Origin: Xenophilus sp. L33
GTDB taxonomy: Bacteria > Pseudomonadota > Gammaproteobacteria > Burkholderiales > Burkholderiaceae_C
Direction of reading: 5' to 3'
Length of the DNA stretch: 64,000 bases
NCBI RefSeq assembly: GCF_009765735.1
Contig: NZ_LMUW01000176.1
Location: 1-64,000 of the forward strand
Below the pieces are notes generated by a model. That model saw only the letters and a program-made list of their open reading frames with translations. It was not told the origin of the DNA and made no database searches. The position numbers and the translations under genes are program-made. Shown piece by piece: positions 43,069 to 51,683 of this stretch (within the stretch, counting starts at the first letter, position 1; the number at the start of each line of letters is the position of its first letter).

Positions 43069-44064
43069 CTACTTGACCACGCAGTTGCAGTCCTTCAGCG
43101 AAGGCGGCAGGCTGATCCCGAGATCGGCCATGCGCTGGGCGCTGATCTTCATCTCGTGGTCGGCCCGCGATGGCAGCGACACCGGCAGGTCGGCCGGCCG
43201 CTTGCCCTTGAGGATCTCGGCGCCCATGTGTCCGGCGTTGATGCCGATGCGGGTCCAGTCCACCGACAGGGCGGCGAGGAACTGGTGATTCACGACCTGC
43301 GCCGTGTTGCTGTTGAAGACCGGCATCTTGATCCGGTTGGTGACCGAGGCGATGGCCGCGCCGGCCGGCTGCAGCAGGCTGGAGGCGGGCACGAACAGCA
43401 TGTCCGCCCGCCCCTGCAGCGACTGGACGCGCGGGCCGATGTCGTTGACGTTGTCGACGCCGACCTTGACCAGTTCCAGGCCATGCGCGCCGACCGTCTT
43501 CTCGAGACGGTTGACGAAGGCGACGTCGCTGTCGTCGCCCGGGTTGTAGATGACGGCGAGCCGCTTCGCCGTCGGCAGCAGCGCCTTCATGAAATCGCAG
43601 GTGGCGTCGAGGTCAGGCAGGTTGGAGACGCCGGTCATCAGCGCGTCCCCATGCTCCCAGGACGGCACCAGCTTGGCCGCGACCGGGTCGGTCACCGGCG
43701 CGAAGACGATCGGGAAGCTCCGGCTGGCCAGGGTCTGCCGCGCCGCCTGGGTCATCGGCGTGGTGACGGTCAGCATCAGCGCCGGGTTGGCGGCCGCCTG
43801 CCGCGTCAGCAGTTGGGGGGCCAGGGAACGGTCGAAGTTGACGTTGCCCTCGTCGTAGGTCGCCACGATGCCCTCGGCGGCGAGTTCCTGCTTGAAGCCG
43901 TCGACGACCTGCTGCAGCGTCGGGTGGGGGCCGAAGAGGGCGATCGCGATCCGCACCGGCTGCCCTGGCGGCACCGGCCGCTGGGCGAGGGCCAGAGGCG
44001 GCACGGACATCATCGTCAGGCCGCCGACGACCGCCAGCACACGCTTGATCGAGGAACGAATCAT
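43069..44064 (-). CDS. ABC transporter substrate-binding protein (TrpX/DUF534 family)
   Basis: 331 residues from the ATG at 44064 with TGGAG upstream. Signal peptide MIRSSIKRVLAVVGGLTMMS with cleavage after PPLALA. The mature protein has the ABC_sub_bind layout: IALFGPHPTLQQVVDGFKQE, IVFAPVTDPVAAKLV, KRLAVIYNPGDDSDVAFVNR, and ADMLFVPASSLLQPAGAAI. Characterised relatives bind tryptophan or other aromatics. It is the first gene of the operon, divergent from the FrcB-like gene across 261 nt. Confidence 0.85.
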   Translation of the reverse strand: MIRSSIKRVLAVVGGLTMMSVPPLALAQRPVPPGQPVRIAIALFGPHPTLQQVVDGFKQELAAEGIVATYDEGNVNFDRSLAPQLLTRQAAANPALMLTVTTPMTQAARQTLASRSFPIVFAPVTDPVAAKLVPSWEHGDALMTGVSNLPDLDATCDFMKALLPTAKRLAVIYNPGDDSDVAFVNRLEKTVGAHGLELVKVGVDNVNDIGPRVQSLQGRADMLFVPASSLLQPAGAAIASVTNRIKMPVFNSNTAQVVNHQFLAALSVDWTRIGINAGHMGAEILKGKRPADLPVSLPSRADHEMKISAQRMADLGISLPPSLKDCNCVVK

Positions 44065-44238
44065 GGTTACTCCAGGTACGTGGGAAGGGACGGCAACGAA
44101 AACGCCCTGCAGCATCGAATCGCTACGTATTCGTATTATTTGCAATTTACTCAGCGACTCTGGCGTTGTCAACATGAGGCTTGATCACATGCCTTGCCGG
44201 CCACCAGACCGCTTGGAACCCTCTCCGGGTTTTCCATT

Positions 44239-44255
44239 AATCAATCCACTTGATT
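44239..44255. promoter_or_regulatory. AT-rich inverted repeat before the sugar importer, possible ROK operator
   Basis: Arms AATCAA (44239-44244) and TTGATT (44250-44255) around TCCAC, flanked by further TTAA/TTAA steps, 70-90 nt before the binding-protein start. ROK regulators often bind AT-rich palindromes, and a ROK gene ends this operon. The rest of 44065-44325 has no gene and must hold both divergent promoters. Confidence 0.4.
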
Positions 44256-44325
44256 TATTAACTCTGATTGCCGAAACTCTGTTGCCCGCCCTCGATACTT
44301 TCCAAACACCTCTGGAGACAATCCC

Positions 44326-45330
44326 ATGAAAAAGCTCACGCTCGCAGCCACTTTCGCCTCGCTGGCCATCGCCGCGCCCCTGGCCACCTTCGCCGCCGAC
44401 CAGCCGGTCATCGGTCTCATCACCAAGACCGAGACCAACCCCTTCTTCGTCAAGATGAAGGAAGGCGCCAGCGAGGAAGCCAAGGTCAAGGGCGCCAAGC
44501 TCATGACCGGCGCCGGCAAGGTCGATGGCGACAACGCCGGCCAGGTCTCGGCGATGGAGAACATGGTCGCCGCCGGCGCCAAGACGATCCTGATCACCCC
44601 GAGCGACGCCAAGGCGATCATTCCGTCGATCAAGAAAGCGCAGGACAAGGGCGTGATGGTCATCGCGCTCGACAGCCCGACCGATCCGCTGAGCGCCGTC
44701 GACGCGCTCTTCGCCACCGACAACTACAAGGCCGGCGTGCTGATCGGCCAATACGCCAAGGCCTCCTTCGCCGGCAAGCCGGTGAAGATCGCGACGCTCG
44801 ACCTGTTCCCGGGCAACCCGGTCGGCGCCCAGCGCCACAACGGCTTCCTGCAGGGCTTCGGCCTCGCCAGCAACGACGCCAAGACCAACGAACTGGCCAA
44901 GCCGGCCGAAGTGGTCTGCTCGGCCGACACCTACGGCGACCACGCCAAGGGCCAGACCGCGATGGAGAACTGCCTGCAGAAGAACCCGGACATCAACCTC
45001 GTCTACACGATCAACGAGCCCGCCGCCGCCGGTGCGTACAACGCGCTGCAGAAGGCCGGCAAGGAGAAGAGCGTGATGATCGTCTCGATCGACGGCGGCT
45101 GCGACGGCATCAAGGACGTCGCCGCTGGCAAGATCGCCGCCACCTCGCAGCAATACCCGCTGAAGATGGCTTCGATGGGCGTCGACGCCGGCGTCGAATA
45201 CGCCAGCACCGGCAAGAAGGCCAGCGGCTACACCGACACCGGTGCCACCCTGATCGCCGCCAAGCCGATCGCCGGCGTCGAGAGCAAGGACACCACCGTC
45301 GGCCACGACCTCTGCTGGGGCAAGAAGTAA
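44326..45330 (+). CDS. Sugar ABC transporter substrate-binding protein (FrcB-like)
   Basis: 334 residues. Signal peptide MKKLTLAATFASLAIAAPLA with cleavage near TFAA-DQP. The periplasmic-binding fold of the ribose/fructose type has IGLITKTETNPFFVKMKEG, GAKTILITPSDAKAI, VMVIALDSPTDP, VVCSADTYGDHAKGQ, NLVYTINEPAAAGAY and MIVSIDGGCDG. GGAGAC precedes the ATG. It is the first gene of an operon with permease, ATPase and ROK regulator, in the order seen for fructose/ribose importers. Confidence 0.87.
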   Translation: MKKLTLAATFASLAIAAPLATFAADQPVIGLITKTETNPFFVKMKEGASEEAKVKGAKLMTGAGKVDGDNAGQVSAMENMVAAGAKTILITPSDAKAIIPSIKKAQDKGVMVIALDSPTDPLSAVDALFATDNYKAGVLIGQYAKASFAGKPVKIATLDLFPGNPVGAQRHNGFLQGFGLASNDAKTNELAKPAEVVCSADTYGDHAKGQTAMENCLQKNPDINLVYTINEPAAAGAYNALQKAGKEKSVMIVSIDGGCDGIKDVAAGKIAATSQQYPLKMASMGVDAGVEYASTGKKASGYTDTGATLIAAKPIAGVESKDTTVGHDLCWGKK

Positions 45331-45357
45331 GCGCGCCGCGCTGAACCGGAAGCCACC

Positions 45358-46320
45358 ATGGCCACCACACTGAAAGAGAAGCTGCCGCCGATCGGGCAGC
45401 TCGGGCCCTTCATCGCGCTGCTCATCGCCTGCATCGCGTTCGGCGCGACGACCGACCACTTCTTCAGCGGCGAGAACTTCTCGCTGATCCTCCAGCAGGT
45501 GACCGTGGTCGGCGTGATCGCGATCGGTCAGACCCTGATCATCCTGACCGCCGGCATCGACCTGTCGTGCGGGATGATCATGGCGCTCGGCAGCATCGTG
45601 ATGACCAAGCTGGCGGCCGACAACGGGGTGCCGGCACCGCTGGCGATCGTGGCGGGCATCGTCGTGACGGCTATCTTCGGGCTGATCAACGGCCTGCTGG
45701 TCACCCGCATCAAGCTGCCGCCGTTCATCGTCACCCTGGGCACCTTCAACATCGCCTTCGCGATCACCCAGCTCTATTCGGGCGCGCAGACGGTGACCGA
45801 AGTGCCCGAGATGATGAGCTGGCTCGGCCGCACCTTCCCGGTCGGCGGCACCAACGTCGCCTACGGCACGGTGGTGATGATCCTGCTCTATCTCGGGGTC
45901 GGGTTCTGGCTGCGCGAGACCGGGGCCGGCCGCCACGTCTACGCGGTCGGCAACAACCCCGAGGCGACGCGGCTGGTCGGCATCCCGCCCGAGAAGGTGC
46001 TGCTGGGCGTCTACGTGATGGCCGGCGTGATCTACGGCATCGCCTCGCTGATGTCGGTGGCCCGCACCGGCGTCGGCGATCCGAACGCCGGCCAGACCGA
46101 GAACCTCGACGCGATCACCGCGGTGGTGCTCGGCGGCACCAGCCTCTTCGGCGGCCGCGGCGTGCTGTTCGGCTCGCTGGTCGGCGCGGTGGTGGTGGGC
46201 GTGCTGCGCAACGGGCTCACGCTGATGGGCGTGTCCTCGGTGTACCAGGTGCTGATCACCGGCATCCTGGTGATCGTCGCGGTCACGGTCGATCAACTCT
46301 CTCGTCGCGGAGGCCGCTGA
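45358..46320 (+). CDS. Sugar ABC transporter permease (FrcC/RbsC-like)
   Basis: 320 residues. The BPD_transp_2 signature TVVGVIAIGQTLIILTAGIDLS is near residue 45, and IKLPPFIVTLGTFNIAFAI follows. The coupling region is VYAVGNNPEATRLVGIPPEKV, and the C-terminal GVLFGSLVGAVVVGVLRNGL is standard. About ten membrane segments are estimated. Its stop overlaps the ATPase start (TGATG). Confidence 0.87.
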   Translation: MATTLKEKLPPIGQLGPFIALLIACIAFGATTDHFFSGENFSLILQQVTVVGVIAIGQTLIILTAGIDLSCGMIMALGSIVMTKLAADNGVPAPLAIVAGIVVTAIFGLINGLLVTRIKLPPFIVTLGTFNIAFAITQLYSGAQTVTEVPEMMSWLGRTFPVGGTNVAYGTVVMILLYLGVGFWLRETGAGRHVYAVGNNPEATRLVGIPPEKVLLGVYVMAGVIYGIASLMSVARTGVGDPNAGQTENLDAITAVVLGGTSLFGGRGVLFGSLVGAVVVGVLRNGLTLMGVSSVYQVLITGILVIVAVTVDQLSRRGGR

Positions 46321-47129
46321 TGTCCACTCCTTCACCCACTTCGACGACACCGCGCCTGGTGATGCAGGCCAAGGGCCTGATCAAGCGCTACGGCCAGGTC
46401 ACCGCGCTCGACGGCGCCGACTTCGAACTGCGCGCCGGCGAGATCCTCGCGGTCATCGGCGACAACGGCGCCGGCAAGTCCTCGCTGATCAAGTGCCTCT
46501 CGGGCGCCACGGTGCCCGACGAGGGCGAGATCCTGCTGGACGGCAAGGTGATCCACTTCAAGGGCCCGATCGACGCCCGCCGCGTGGGCATCGAGACGGT
46601 CTACCAGGACCTGGCGGTGGCGCCTGCGATGACCATCGCCGAGAACCTGTTCCTCGGCCGCGAGGTGCGGCGCGAGGGCTTCGCCGGCAACGTGCTGCGC
46701 ATGCTCGACAAGAAGCGGATGCTCGAGATGAGCGTGGCCCGCATGAACGACCTCAAGGTCGGCATCCGCTCGATGACGCAGGCGGTCGAGACGCTCTCGG
46801 GCGGCCAGCGCCAGTGCGTCGCGGTGGCGCGCGCGGCGGCCTTCGCCGAGCACGTGGTCATCCTGGACGAGCCGACCGCGGCGCTCGGCGTCAAGGAAGG
46901 CAACATGGTGCTGGAGTTGATCCGCCGGGTGCGCGACAAGGGCCTGCCGGTGGTGCTCATCTCGCACAACATGCCGCACGTCTTCGAGATCGCCGACCGC
47001 ATCCACGTGGCCCGCCTGGGCAAGCGCGGGGCGGTGCTGAACCCGAAGAAGATCAGCATGAGCGACACGGTCGCCGTGATGACCGGCGCACTCTCGCCCG
47101 ACCAGCTGCCGGCCGAATGCTTGGCCTGA
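46320..47129 (+). CDS. Sugar ABC transporter ATP-binding protein (FrcA-like, single domain)
   Basis: 269 residues, a single ABC domain instead of the double RbsA type: Walker A GDNGAGKSSL near residue 47, Q-loop YQDLAV, signature LSGGQRQCVAVARA, Walker B HVVILDEPTAALG, and switch His ISHNMPHVFEIADRI. This matches the FrcA type. It starts in the permease stop. Confidence 0.87.
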   Translation: MSTPSPTSTTPRLVMQAKGLIKRYGQVTALDGADFELRAGEILAVIGDNGAGKSSLIKCLSGATVPDEGEILLDGKVIHFKGPIDARRVGIETVYQDLAVAPAMTIAENLFLGREVRREGFAGNVLRMLDKKRMLEMSVARMNDLKVGIRSMTQAVETLSGGQRQCVAVARAAAFAEHVVILDEPTAALGVKEGNMVLELIRRVRDKGLPVVLISHNMPHVFEIADRIHVARLGKRGAVLNPKKISMSDTVAVMTGALSPDQLPAECLA

Positions 47130-47146
47130 GCGGTTCCGCGCACGGC

Positions 47147-48442
47147 ATGCCCGCGCCTTCCAACCCGGCTGCAGCCGACCCGCCCGAAGCGGGCCGGCTG
47201 CGGCCGCGCGGCTCCAGCCAGGGCGGCCTCGGCCAATACAACGAACGTGTGGTGCTGCAGGCGATCCGCAACCACGGCGCGATGCCGGGCGCCGAGCTGG
47301 CGCGGCTGACCCGGCTCACGCCGCAGACCATCTCGCTCATCACCAAGCGGCTCTTGGACGACGGCCTGCTGCTGCGTGGCGCGCTGCTGCGCGGCAAGGT
47401 CGGCCAGCCGTCGGTGCCGCTGGCGTTGAATCCGGACGGTGCCTTCTCGATCGGCATCAAGCTCGGCCGCCGCAGCGTCGACATGCTGCTGGTCGACTTC
47501 ACCGGCGCGGTGCGCGCGCGCAGCACGCTGAGCTACGACTATCCGACGCCGGACGCGGTGTTCGGCGAAGTGGCGACGCGGCTGGAGGAATTCCGGGCGC
47601 TGCTCGGGCCCGCCGGGCTGGCCCGGTTGCAAGGCATCGGCATCGCGGCGCCCTTGTCGCTCGGCGGCTGGCAGACCCTGCTGGGCGTGGAGAGCGACCG
47701 TGCCGAGGCCTGGAGCCGCACCGACGTGCGGTCCCGGATCGCGGCGCTGTCGAGCCTGCCCGTCACCTTCGTGAAGGACACCGCGGCCGCCTGCGTGGCC
47801 GAACTGGTGGCCGGGCGCGGGCGCAGCGTGCGCAGCTTCGTCTACATCTTCGTCGACACCTTCATCGGCGGTGGCCTGGTGATCGACAGCCACCTGCGCG
47901 GCGGCCTCAACGGCAATGCCGGCGCGGTCGGTTCACTGGCGCTGCGCAGCAGCACGCCCGGCGACGCGGCGGATTCGCCCCCTCAACTGCTGAGCGTGGC
48001 TTCGCTGATCGCGCTGGAGCGCCGCTTCGAGGCGGCCGGGCTGGACGCCGCCGCGGTGGCCGACGACCGGGCACTGCAGGCGCCCTGGCTGCCGCTGACC
48101 CGGCAATGGCTGGACGAGGCGGTACCGGCAATCATGTTCGCGATCCACGGTGCGGCCTGCTTGCTCGACCTGGAAGGCGTGATCATCGACGGCTCTTTCA
48201 GCCGCCGGCTGCTCGCCGCGCTGCTGGAGGCGCTGCATGGCGCCCGCGAAAGCTACAACTGGGAAGGCGTCGAATGCCCGCAGCTGCTGCCCGGCACCAC
48301 CGGCTCGGATGCGCGGGCGCTGGGCGGCGCGCTGCTGCCGCTGCACGCCAATTTCTCGCCCGACCGGGACCTGTTCCTGAAGCTGGACAAGACCTCGGCC
48401 TGTGCCGGGAGGATTACAGGTAGCGCTGGCCGCGGTCGATGA
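47147..48442 (+). CDS. ROK-family transcriptional regulator
   Basis: 431 residues from the ATG at 47147; an ATG at 47117, overlapping the ATPase gene by 13 nt, is an alternative. The N-terminal winged helix has NERVVLQAIRNHGAMPGAEL and ARLTRLTPQTISLITKRLLD. The sugar-kinase-like ROK domain has IGIAAPLSLGGWQ, VTFVKDTAAACVAEL and FIGGGLVIDSHLRGGLNGNA. The zinc-type CxCGxxGC motif of NagC-like ROK proteins is not present. It probably represses the importer genes until the sugar is present. Its last 29 nt overlap the convergent small gene. Confidence 0.83.
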   Translation: MPAPSNPAAADPPEAGRLRPRGSSQGGLGQYNERVVLQAIRNHGAMPGAELARLTRLTPQTISLITKRLLDDGLLLRGALLRGKVGQPSVPLALNPDGAFSIGIKLGRRSVDMLLVDFTGAVRARSTLSYDYPTPDAVFGEVATRLEEFRALLGPAGLARLQGIGIAAPLSLGGWQTLLGVESDRAEAWSRTDVRSRIAALSSLPVTFVKDTAAACVAELVAGRGRSVRSFVYIFVDTFIGGGLVIDSHLRGGLNGNAGAVGSLALRSSTPGDAADSPPQLLSVASLIALERRFEAAGLDAAAVADDRALQAPWLPLTRQWLDEAVPAIMFAIHGAACLLDLEGVIIDGSFSRRLLAALLEALHGARESYNWEGVECPQLLPGTTGSDARALGGALLPLHANFSPDRDLFLKLDKTSACAGRITGSAGRGR

Positions 48443-48566
48443 CGCGCATGCGGCGTTCGAGGTCGTAGTTGTCGACCGCTTGGGCCAGGTAGGCCTCTTC
48501 TTCACGCCGTTGGGCCTGGTCGTCCGTCGAGATGAGGGACTTGAAAATTTCGAAGATCTTGGACAT
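48414..48566 (-). CDS. DUF3563-type small protein
   Basis: 50 residues, well supported despite its size: ATG at 48566 preceded by AGGAGG, and a TATAAT-containing promoter upstream. The sequence contains MSKIFEIFKSLISTDDQAQR followed by an acidic stretch, then DNYDLERRMRVIDRGQRYL, close to the DUF3563 pattern (AxxxxxAVDxxDLExRMRxxDR). These are small cytoplasmic proteins of unknown role, common in beta-proteobacteria. The last 29 nt lie antisense to the ROK gene's 3' end. Confidence 0.82.
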   Translation of the reverse strand: MSKIFEIFKSLISTDDQAQRREEEAYLAQAVDNYDLERRMRVIDRGQRYL

Positions 48567-48607
48567 TGCGTCCTCCTATACGTCTTGACTTGTACTGATG
48601 AGGGTCG

Positions 48608-48624
48608 ATTATAGGGTTTTCCCT
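48608..48624 (-). promoter_or_regulatory. Promoter of the DUF3563-type gene: inverted repeat plus TATAAT
   Basis: Reading on the minus strand, AGGGAAAACCCT (48624-48613) shares its last T with a perfect TATAAT (48613-48608), about 42 nt before the start codon of the small gene. The arrangement repeats that at 32310-32326. No -35 consensus is seen. Confidence 0.6.
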
Positions 48625-48692
48625 TAGTCCCTGCTTAAGACGCGGTCAGGCTCCGGTCAAGGAGCCGGCCAGGCGCTGGCACCATCGGTGTC

Positions 48693-49454
48693 ATGAACAG
48701 CCCCATCAATGACACGCCCGAACTGTCGATCGCCGGCCCGGTCGCCACGATCACGCTGCGCCGCCCGGCCCATGCCAACCGGCTGAACGCCGACGACCTG
48801 GCCACCATTTCGGCGCACATCGCCACGGTGAATGCCGAGCCCGGCGTCCTGGTGCTGCAGTTGCGGGCCGGCGGCAGGTATTTCTGCAGCGGCTACGACA
48901 TCCGCGGCATCGGCGGCAAGCGCGAGGCGCCCTTCGAGACCATGGTCAACGCGCTGGAAGACGCCCGCCCGGTCACCGTGGCGCTGCTGCACGGCAGCGT
49001 CTACGGCGGCGCGACCGACCTGTCGCTGGCCTGCGACTTCCGCCTGGGCGTGCACGGCATCGACATGTTCATGCCGGCGGCGCGGCTGGGGCTGCACTTC
49101 TACCGGCGCGGCCTCGAGCGCTATGTCAGCCGGCTCGGTGTCGACACGGCCAAGCGCCTCTTCCTCACCGCCGAGAAGATCGATGCCGAAGAGATGAAGC
49201 GCATCGGCTTCCTGACGCATCTGGTGGCGCCGGACGCGCTCGACGCGGCGGCCACCCGGTTGACGCACACGCTCGCCGGCCTGGCGCCGCTGGCCCTGCT
49301 GGGGATGAAGCGGCACCTCAACCGCATCGCGACGAACACGCTCGTGCCGGCGGAGCTGGAGGCCGACATCGCGCGTTGCGACCACTCGGAGGACCTGCGC
49401 GAAGGGCAGGCCGCCTGGGTGGAGAAGCGCGAGCCGCGCTTCTCGGGCCGTTGA
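48693..49454 (+). CDS. Enoyl-CoA hydratase/isomerase family protein (crotonase)
   Basis: 253 residues. The oxyanion-hole segments are FCSGYDIRGIGG (first, near 66-77) and LLHGSVYGGATDLSLACDFR (second, near 100-119). The conserved catalytic Glu of hydratases is not obvious at the usual place (Ala-rich MPAARLGLHFYRRG). It may be an isomerase- or hydrolase-type crotonase. It stands alone in orientation: convergent with the AraC gene (1 nt apart) and 126 nt from the small gene's start. Confidence 0.83.
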   Translation: MNSPINDTPELSIAGPVATITLRRPAHANRLNADDLATISAHIATVNAEPGVLVLQLRAGGRYFCSGYDIRGIGGKREAPFETMVNALEDARPVTVALLHGSVYGGATDLSLACDFRLGVHGIDMFMPAARLGLHFYRRGLERYVSRLGVDTAKRLFLTAEKIDAEEMKRIGFLTHLVAPDALDAAATRLTHTLAGLAPLALLGMKRHLNRIATNTLVPAELEADIARCDHSEDLREGQAAWVEKREPRFSGR

Positions 49455-49455
49455 G

Positions 49456-50418
49456 TCAGTGCATCCGCTGCTGCCGCCACTCCCGCGGCGAGCAGCCGAA
49501 GCGGTCGCGGAAGGCCCGGCTGAAATGCGCCGCGTCGTTGAAGCCGCGGCCGTAGGCGATGTCGGCCAGCGGCCGGCCGGCCAGGCGCGGCTCCAGCAGG
49601 TCGCGGCCGCAGGCGTCCAGGCGGCGTTCCCATATGTAGCGCGAGACGGTCAGCGGCTCGCCCTTGAAGAGCCGGTGGATGTGGCTCTCGGACACGCCCA
49701 GATCGGCCGCCAGGCTGGCGACCGACAGGGTCGGGTCGCTCAGCTGTTCGTCGATCCGCCGCTTGACCCGCGCCAGGTGGTAGGCGGTGAGCTGGCTCAG
49801 GGCCGGTGAACGTGCCGCCGGCAGGGTCTGCAGCCCCGCCACCAGGATGCTCTGCACGCCGTCGGCCACCGCCAGCGCCGAGGCCGGCTGCAGGGTGTCG
49901 ACGTCGTCGCGCAGGGTGCGCAGCATGCCGAGCAGCAGATGGCCCGCGCCCTCGCGGCCCGACACCGTCGTCGCGGTCAGCGCCTCGGTGTCGCGCAGCT
50001 GGCTGCGCAGGCGCTCGCCGGGCAGCTTCAGCACGATCTGCTCGAAGGCGTCGTCGAAGAGCAGCGTGTAGGGCCGGGTGCTGTCGTAGAGCGCGAAGTC
50101 GCCGGCCGCGAGCACCGCGTCGCGGCCGTCCTGGCTCACCACGCCCTTGCCGCGGGCCTGGATGCTCACCAGGAAATAGTCGTCCGACGAACGCGCGACG
50201 TGCGCCGGCGTGCGCGTGACGCGCTGCGCGCGCGAGGTGACCACCGACAGGTCGAGCCCCGGCAGGCTGTGCTGCTGGATGCGGCCCTCGAAATCACCGA
50301 CCTGGGGCGTGCGCACCGGATCGCAACCGAGCTGCACGTAGACGTTGCAGATCATGTCGGTCCAGTAGGCCAGGCGCTGGTCGCGCGCGACCGCGTCGGT
50401 GCTGAGGAGGTGGTTCAT
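49456..50418 (-). CDS. AraC-family transcriptional regulator (NitR-like)
   Basis: 320 residues from the ATG at 50418 with GGAG upstream. The N-terminal cupin-like binding domain resembles AraC-binding-domain regulators (DYFLVSIQARGKGVVSQDGR, FALYDSTRPYTLLF). The C-terminal double HTH has LSVASLAADLGVSESHIHRL and DIAYGRGFNDAAHFSRAFRD, ending GCSPREWRQQ. It is divergent from the nitrilase gene with 175 nt between, so it probably activates the aldoxime-nitrile operon in response to its substrate. Confidence 0.87.
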   Translation of the reverse strand: MNHLLSTDAVARDQRLAYWTDMICNVYVQLGCDPVRTPQVGDFEGRIQQHSLPGLDLSVVTSRAQRVTRTPAHVARSSDDYFLVSIQARGKGVVSQDGRDAVLAAGDFALYDSTRPYTLLFDDAFEQIVLKLPGERLRSQLRDTEALTATTVSGREGAGHLLLGMLRTLRDDVDTLQPASALAVADGVQSILVAGLQTLPAARSPALSQLTAYHLARVKRRIDEQLSDPTLSVASLAADLGVSESHIHRLFKGEPLTVSRYIWERRLDACGRDLLEPRLAGRPLADIAYGRGFNDAAHFSRAFRDRFGCSPREWRQQRMH

Positions 50419-50593
50419 GGCGATGGGCTCCGAGGGCTTCGGACTGCTGCGACGCTGGATCAAGAACGCCGGCAGCCTGAGACAAGGCGTTTGCGGACGA
50501 CGAACTTACGCTTCATGCAACCCGCGTGCCACGGCGCTTACCCGAAGCGAAAGGCTCTGCGGTGCCTTCAACCCCTCGTTCGGAGATCCGTCC

Positions 50594-51670
50594 ATGTCCC
50601 GCCAGCATCCCCAGCTTCGCGTCGCCGCCGTGCAGGCCGCGCCCGTCTTCCTCGACCTCGATGCGACCATCGACAAGACCATCGACCTGATGGCCAAGGC
50701 GGCCGCCGACGGCGTCAAGCTCATCGCCTTCCCCGAGACCTGGCTGCCGGGCTATCCGTGGTGGATCTGGCTCGACTCGCCGGCCTGGGGCATGCAGTTC
50801 GTGCAGCGCTACCACGACAACTCGCTGGTGCTCGGCTCGCCCGAATTCGACCGCCTGCGCGACGCCGCGCGGCGCCACAAGATCTGGCTGTCGACCGGCT
50901 TCAGCGAGAAGGCCGGCGGCAGCCTCTACATCGCGCAGATGCTGATCGACGACCAGGGCCGCACGGTGCAGACGCGCCGCAAGCTCAAGCCCACGCACGT
51001 GGAGCGCACCGTCTTCGGCGAAGGCGACGGCTCCGACCTGACTGTGGTCGAGACCGCGATCGGCAACGTCGGCTCGCTGTGCTGCTGGGAGCACCTGCAG
51101 CCGCTCAGCAAGTACGCGATGTACGCGCAGAACGAGCAGATCCACCTCGGTGCATGGCCCAGCTTCTCGCTCTATCGCGGTGCGGCCTACGCACTCGGCG
51201 CCGAGGTCAACAACGCGGCGAGCCAGGTCTATGCGGCCGAAGGCCAGTGCTTCGTGATCGCGCCCTGCGCCACCGTCTCGCAGCCGATGAGCGACCTGAT
51301 GTGCACCGATCCCGGCAAGCAGCAGATGCTGCGTGTCGGCGGCGGCTTCGCGCGCATCTACGGGCCGGACGGCTCGCCGCTCGGCACCAACCTCGCCGAG
51401 GACCAGGAAGGCCTGGTGGTCGCCGACATCGACCTCGGCATGATCTCGCTGGCCAAGGCCGCCGGCGATCCGAGCGGCCACTACTCGCGCCCGGACGTGA
51501 CCCGGCTGCTGCTCAACAAGACGCGGCGCGAGCCGGTGGTCTTCGAGCGCACGCCGGAGCGCGCGGCCGAGCGTCCCTCGGCCGGCTTCGAGGCGGTCGA
51601 CGCCGACGTCGTGCCGGCGGCGCATGTCGCCAGCGCCGCCAGCGCCCCCACCCACGTCTTGGCCGACTGA
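50594..51670 (+). CDS. Nitrilase
   Basis: 358 residues from the ATG at 50594 (GGAGA upstream). The catalytic triad segments are clear: Glu in FPETWLPGYPWW, Lys in RRKLKPTHVERTVFG, and Cys in GSLCCWEHLQPL. The C-terminal region RPDVTRLLLNKTRR is typical of plant-type/bacterial nitrilases. It hydrolyses a nitrile to carboxylate and ammonia. It lies 13 nt before the aldoxime dehydratase gene, which would supply its nitrile. Confidence 0.92.
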   Translation: MSRQHPQLRVAAVQAAPVFLDLDATIDKTIDLMAKAAADGVKLIAFPETWLPGYPWWIWLDSPAWGMQFVQRYHDNSLVLGSPEFDRLRDAARRHKIWLSTGFSEKAGGSLYIAQMLIDDQGRTVQTRRKLKPTHVERTVFGEGDGSDLTVVETAIGNVGSLCCWEHLQPLSKYAMYAQNEQIHLGAWPSFSLYRGAAYALGAEVNNAASQVYAAEGQCFVIAPCATVSQPMSDLMCTDPGKQQMLRVGGGFARIYGPDGSPLGTNLAEDQEGLVVADIDLGMISLAKAAGDPSGHYSRPDVTRLLLNKTRREPVVFERTPERAAERPSAGFEAVDADVVPAAHVASAASAPTHVLAD

Positions 51671-51683
51671 GCGGAGGCCCGCG

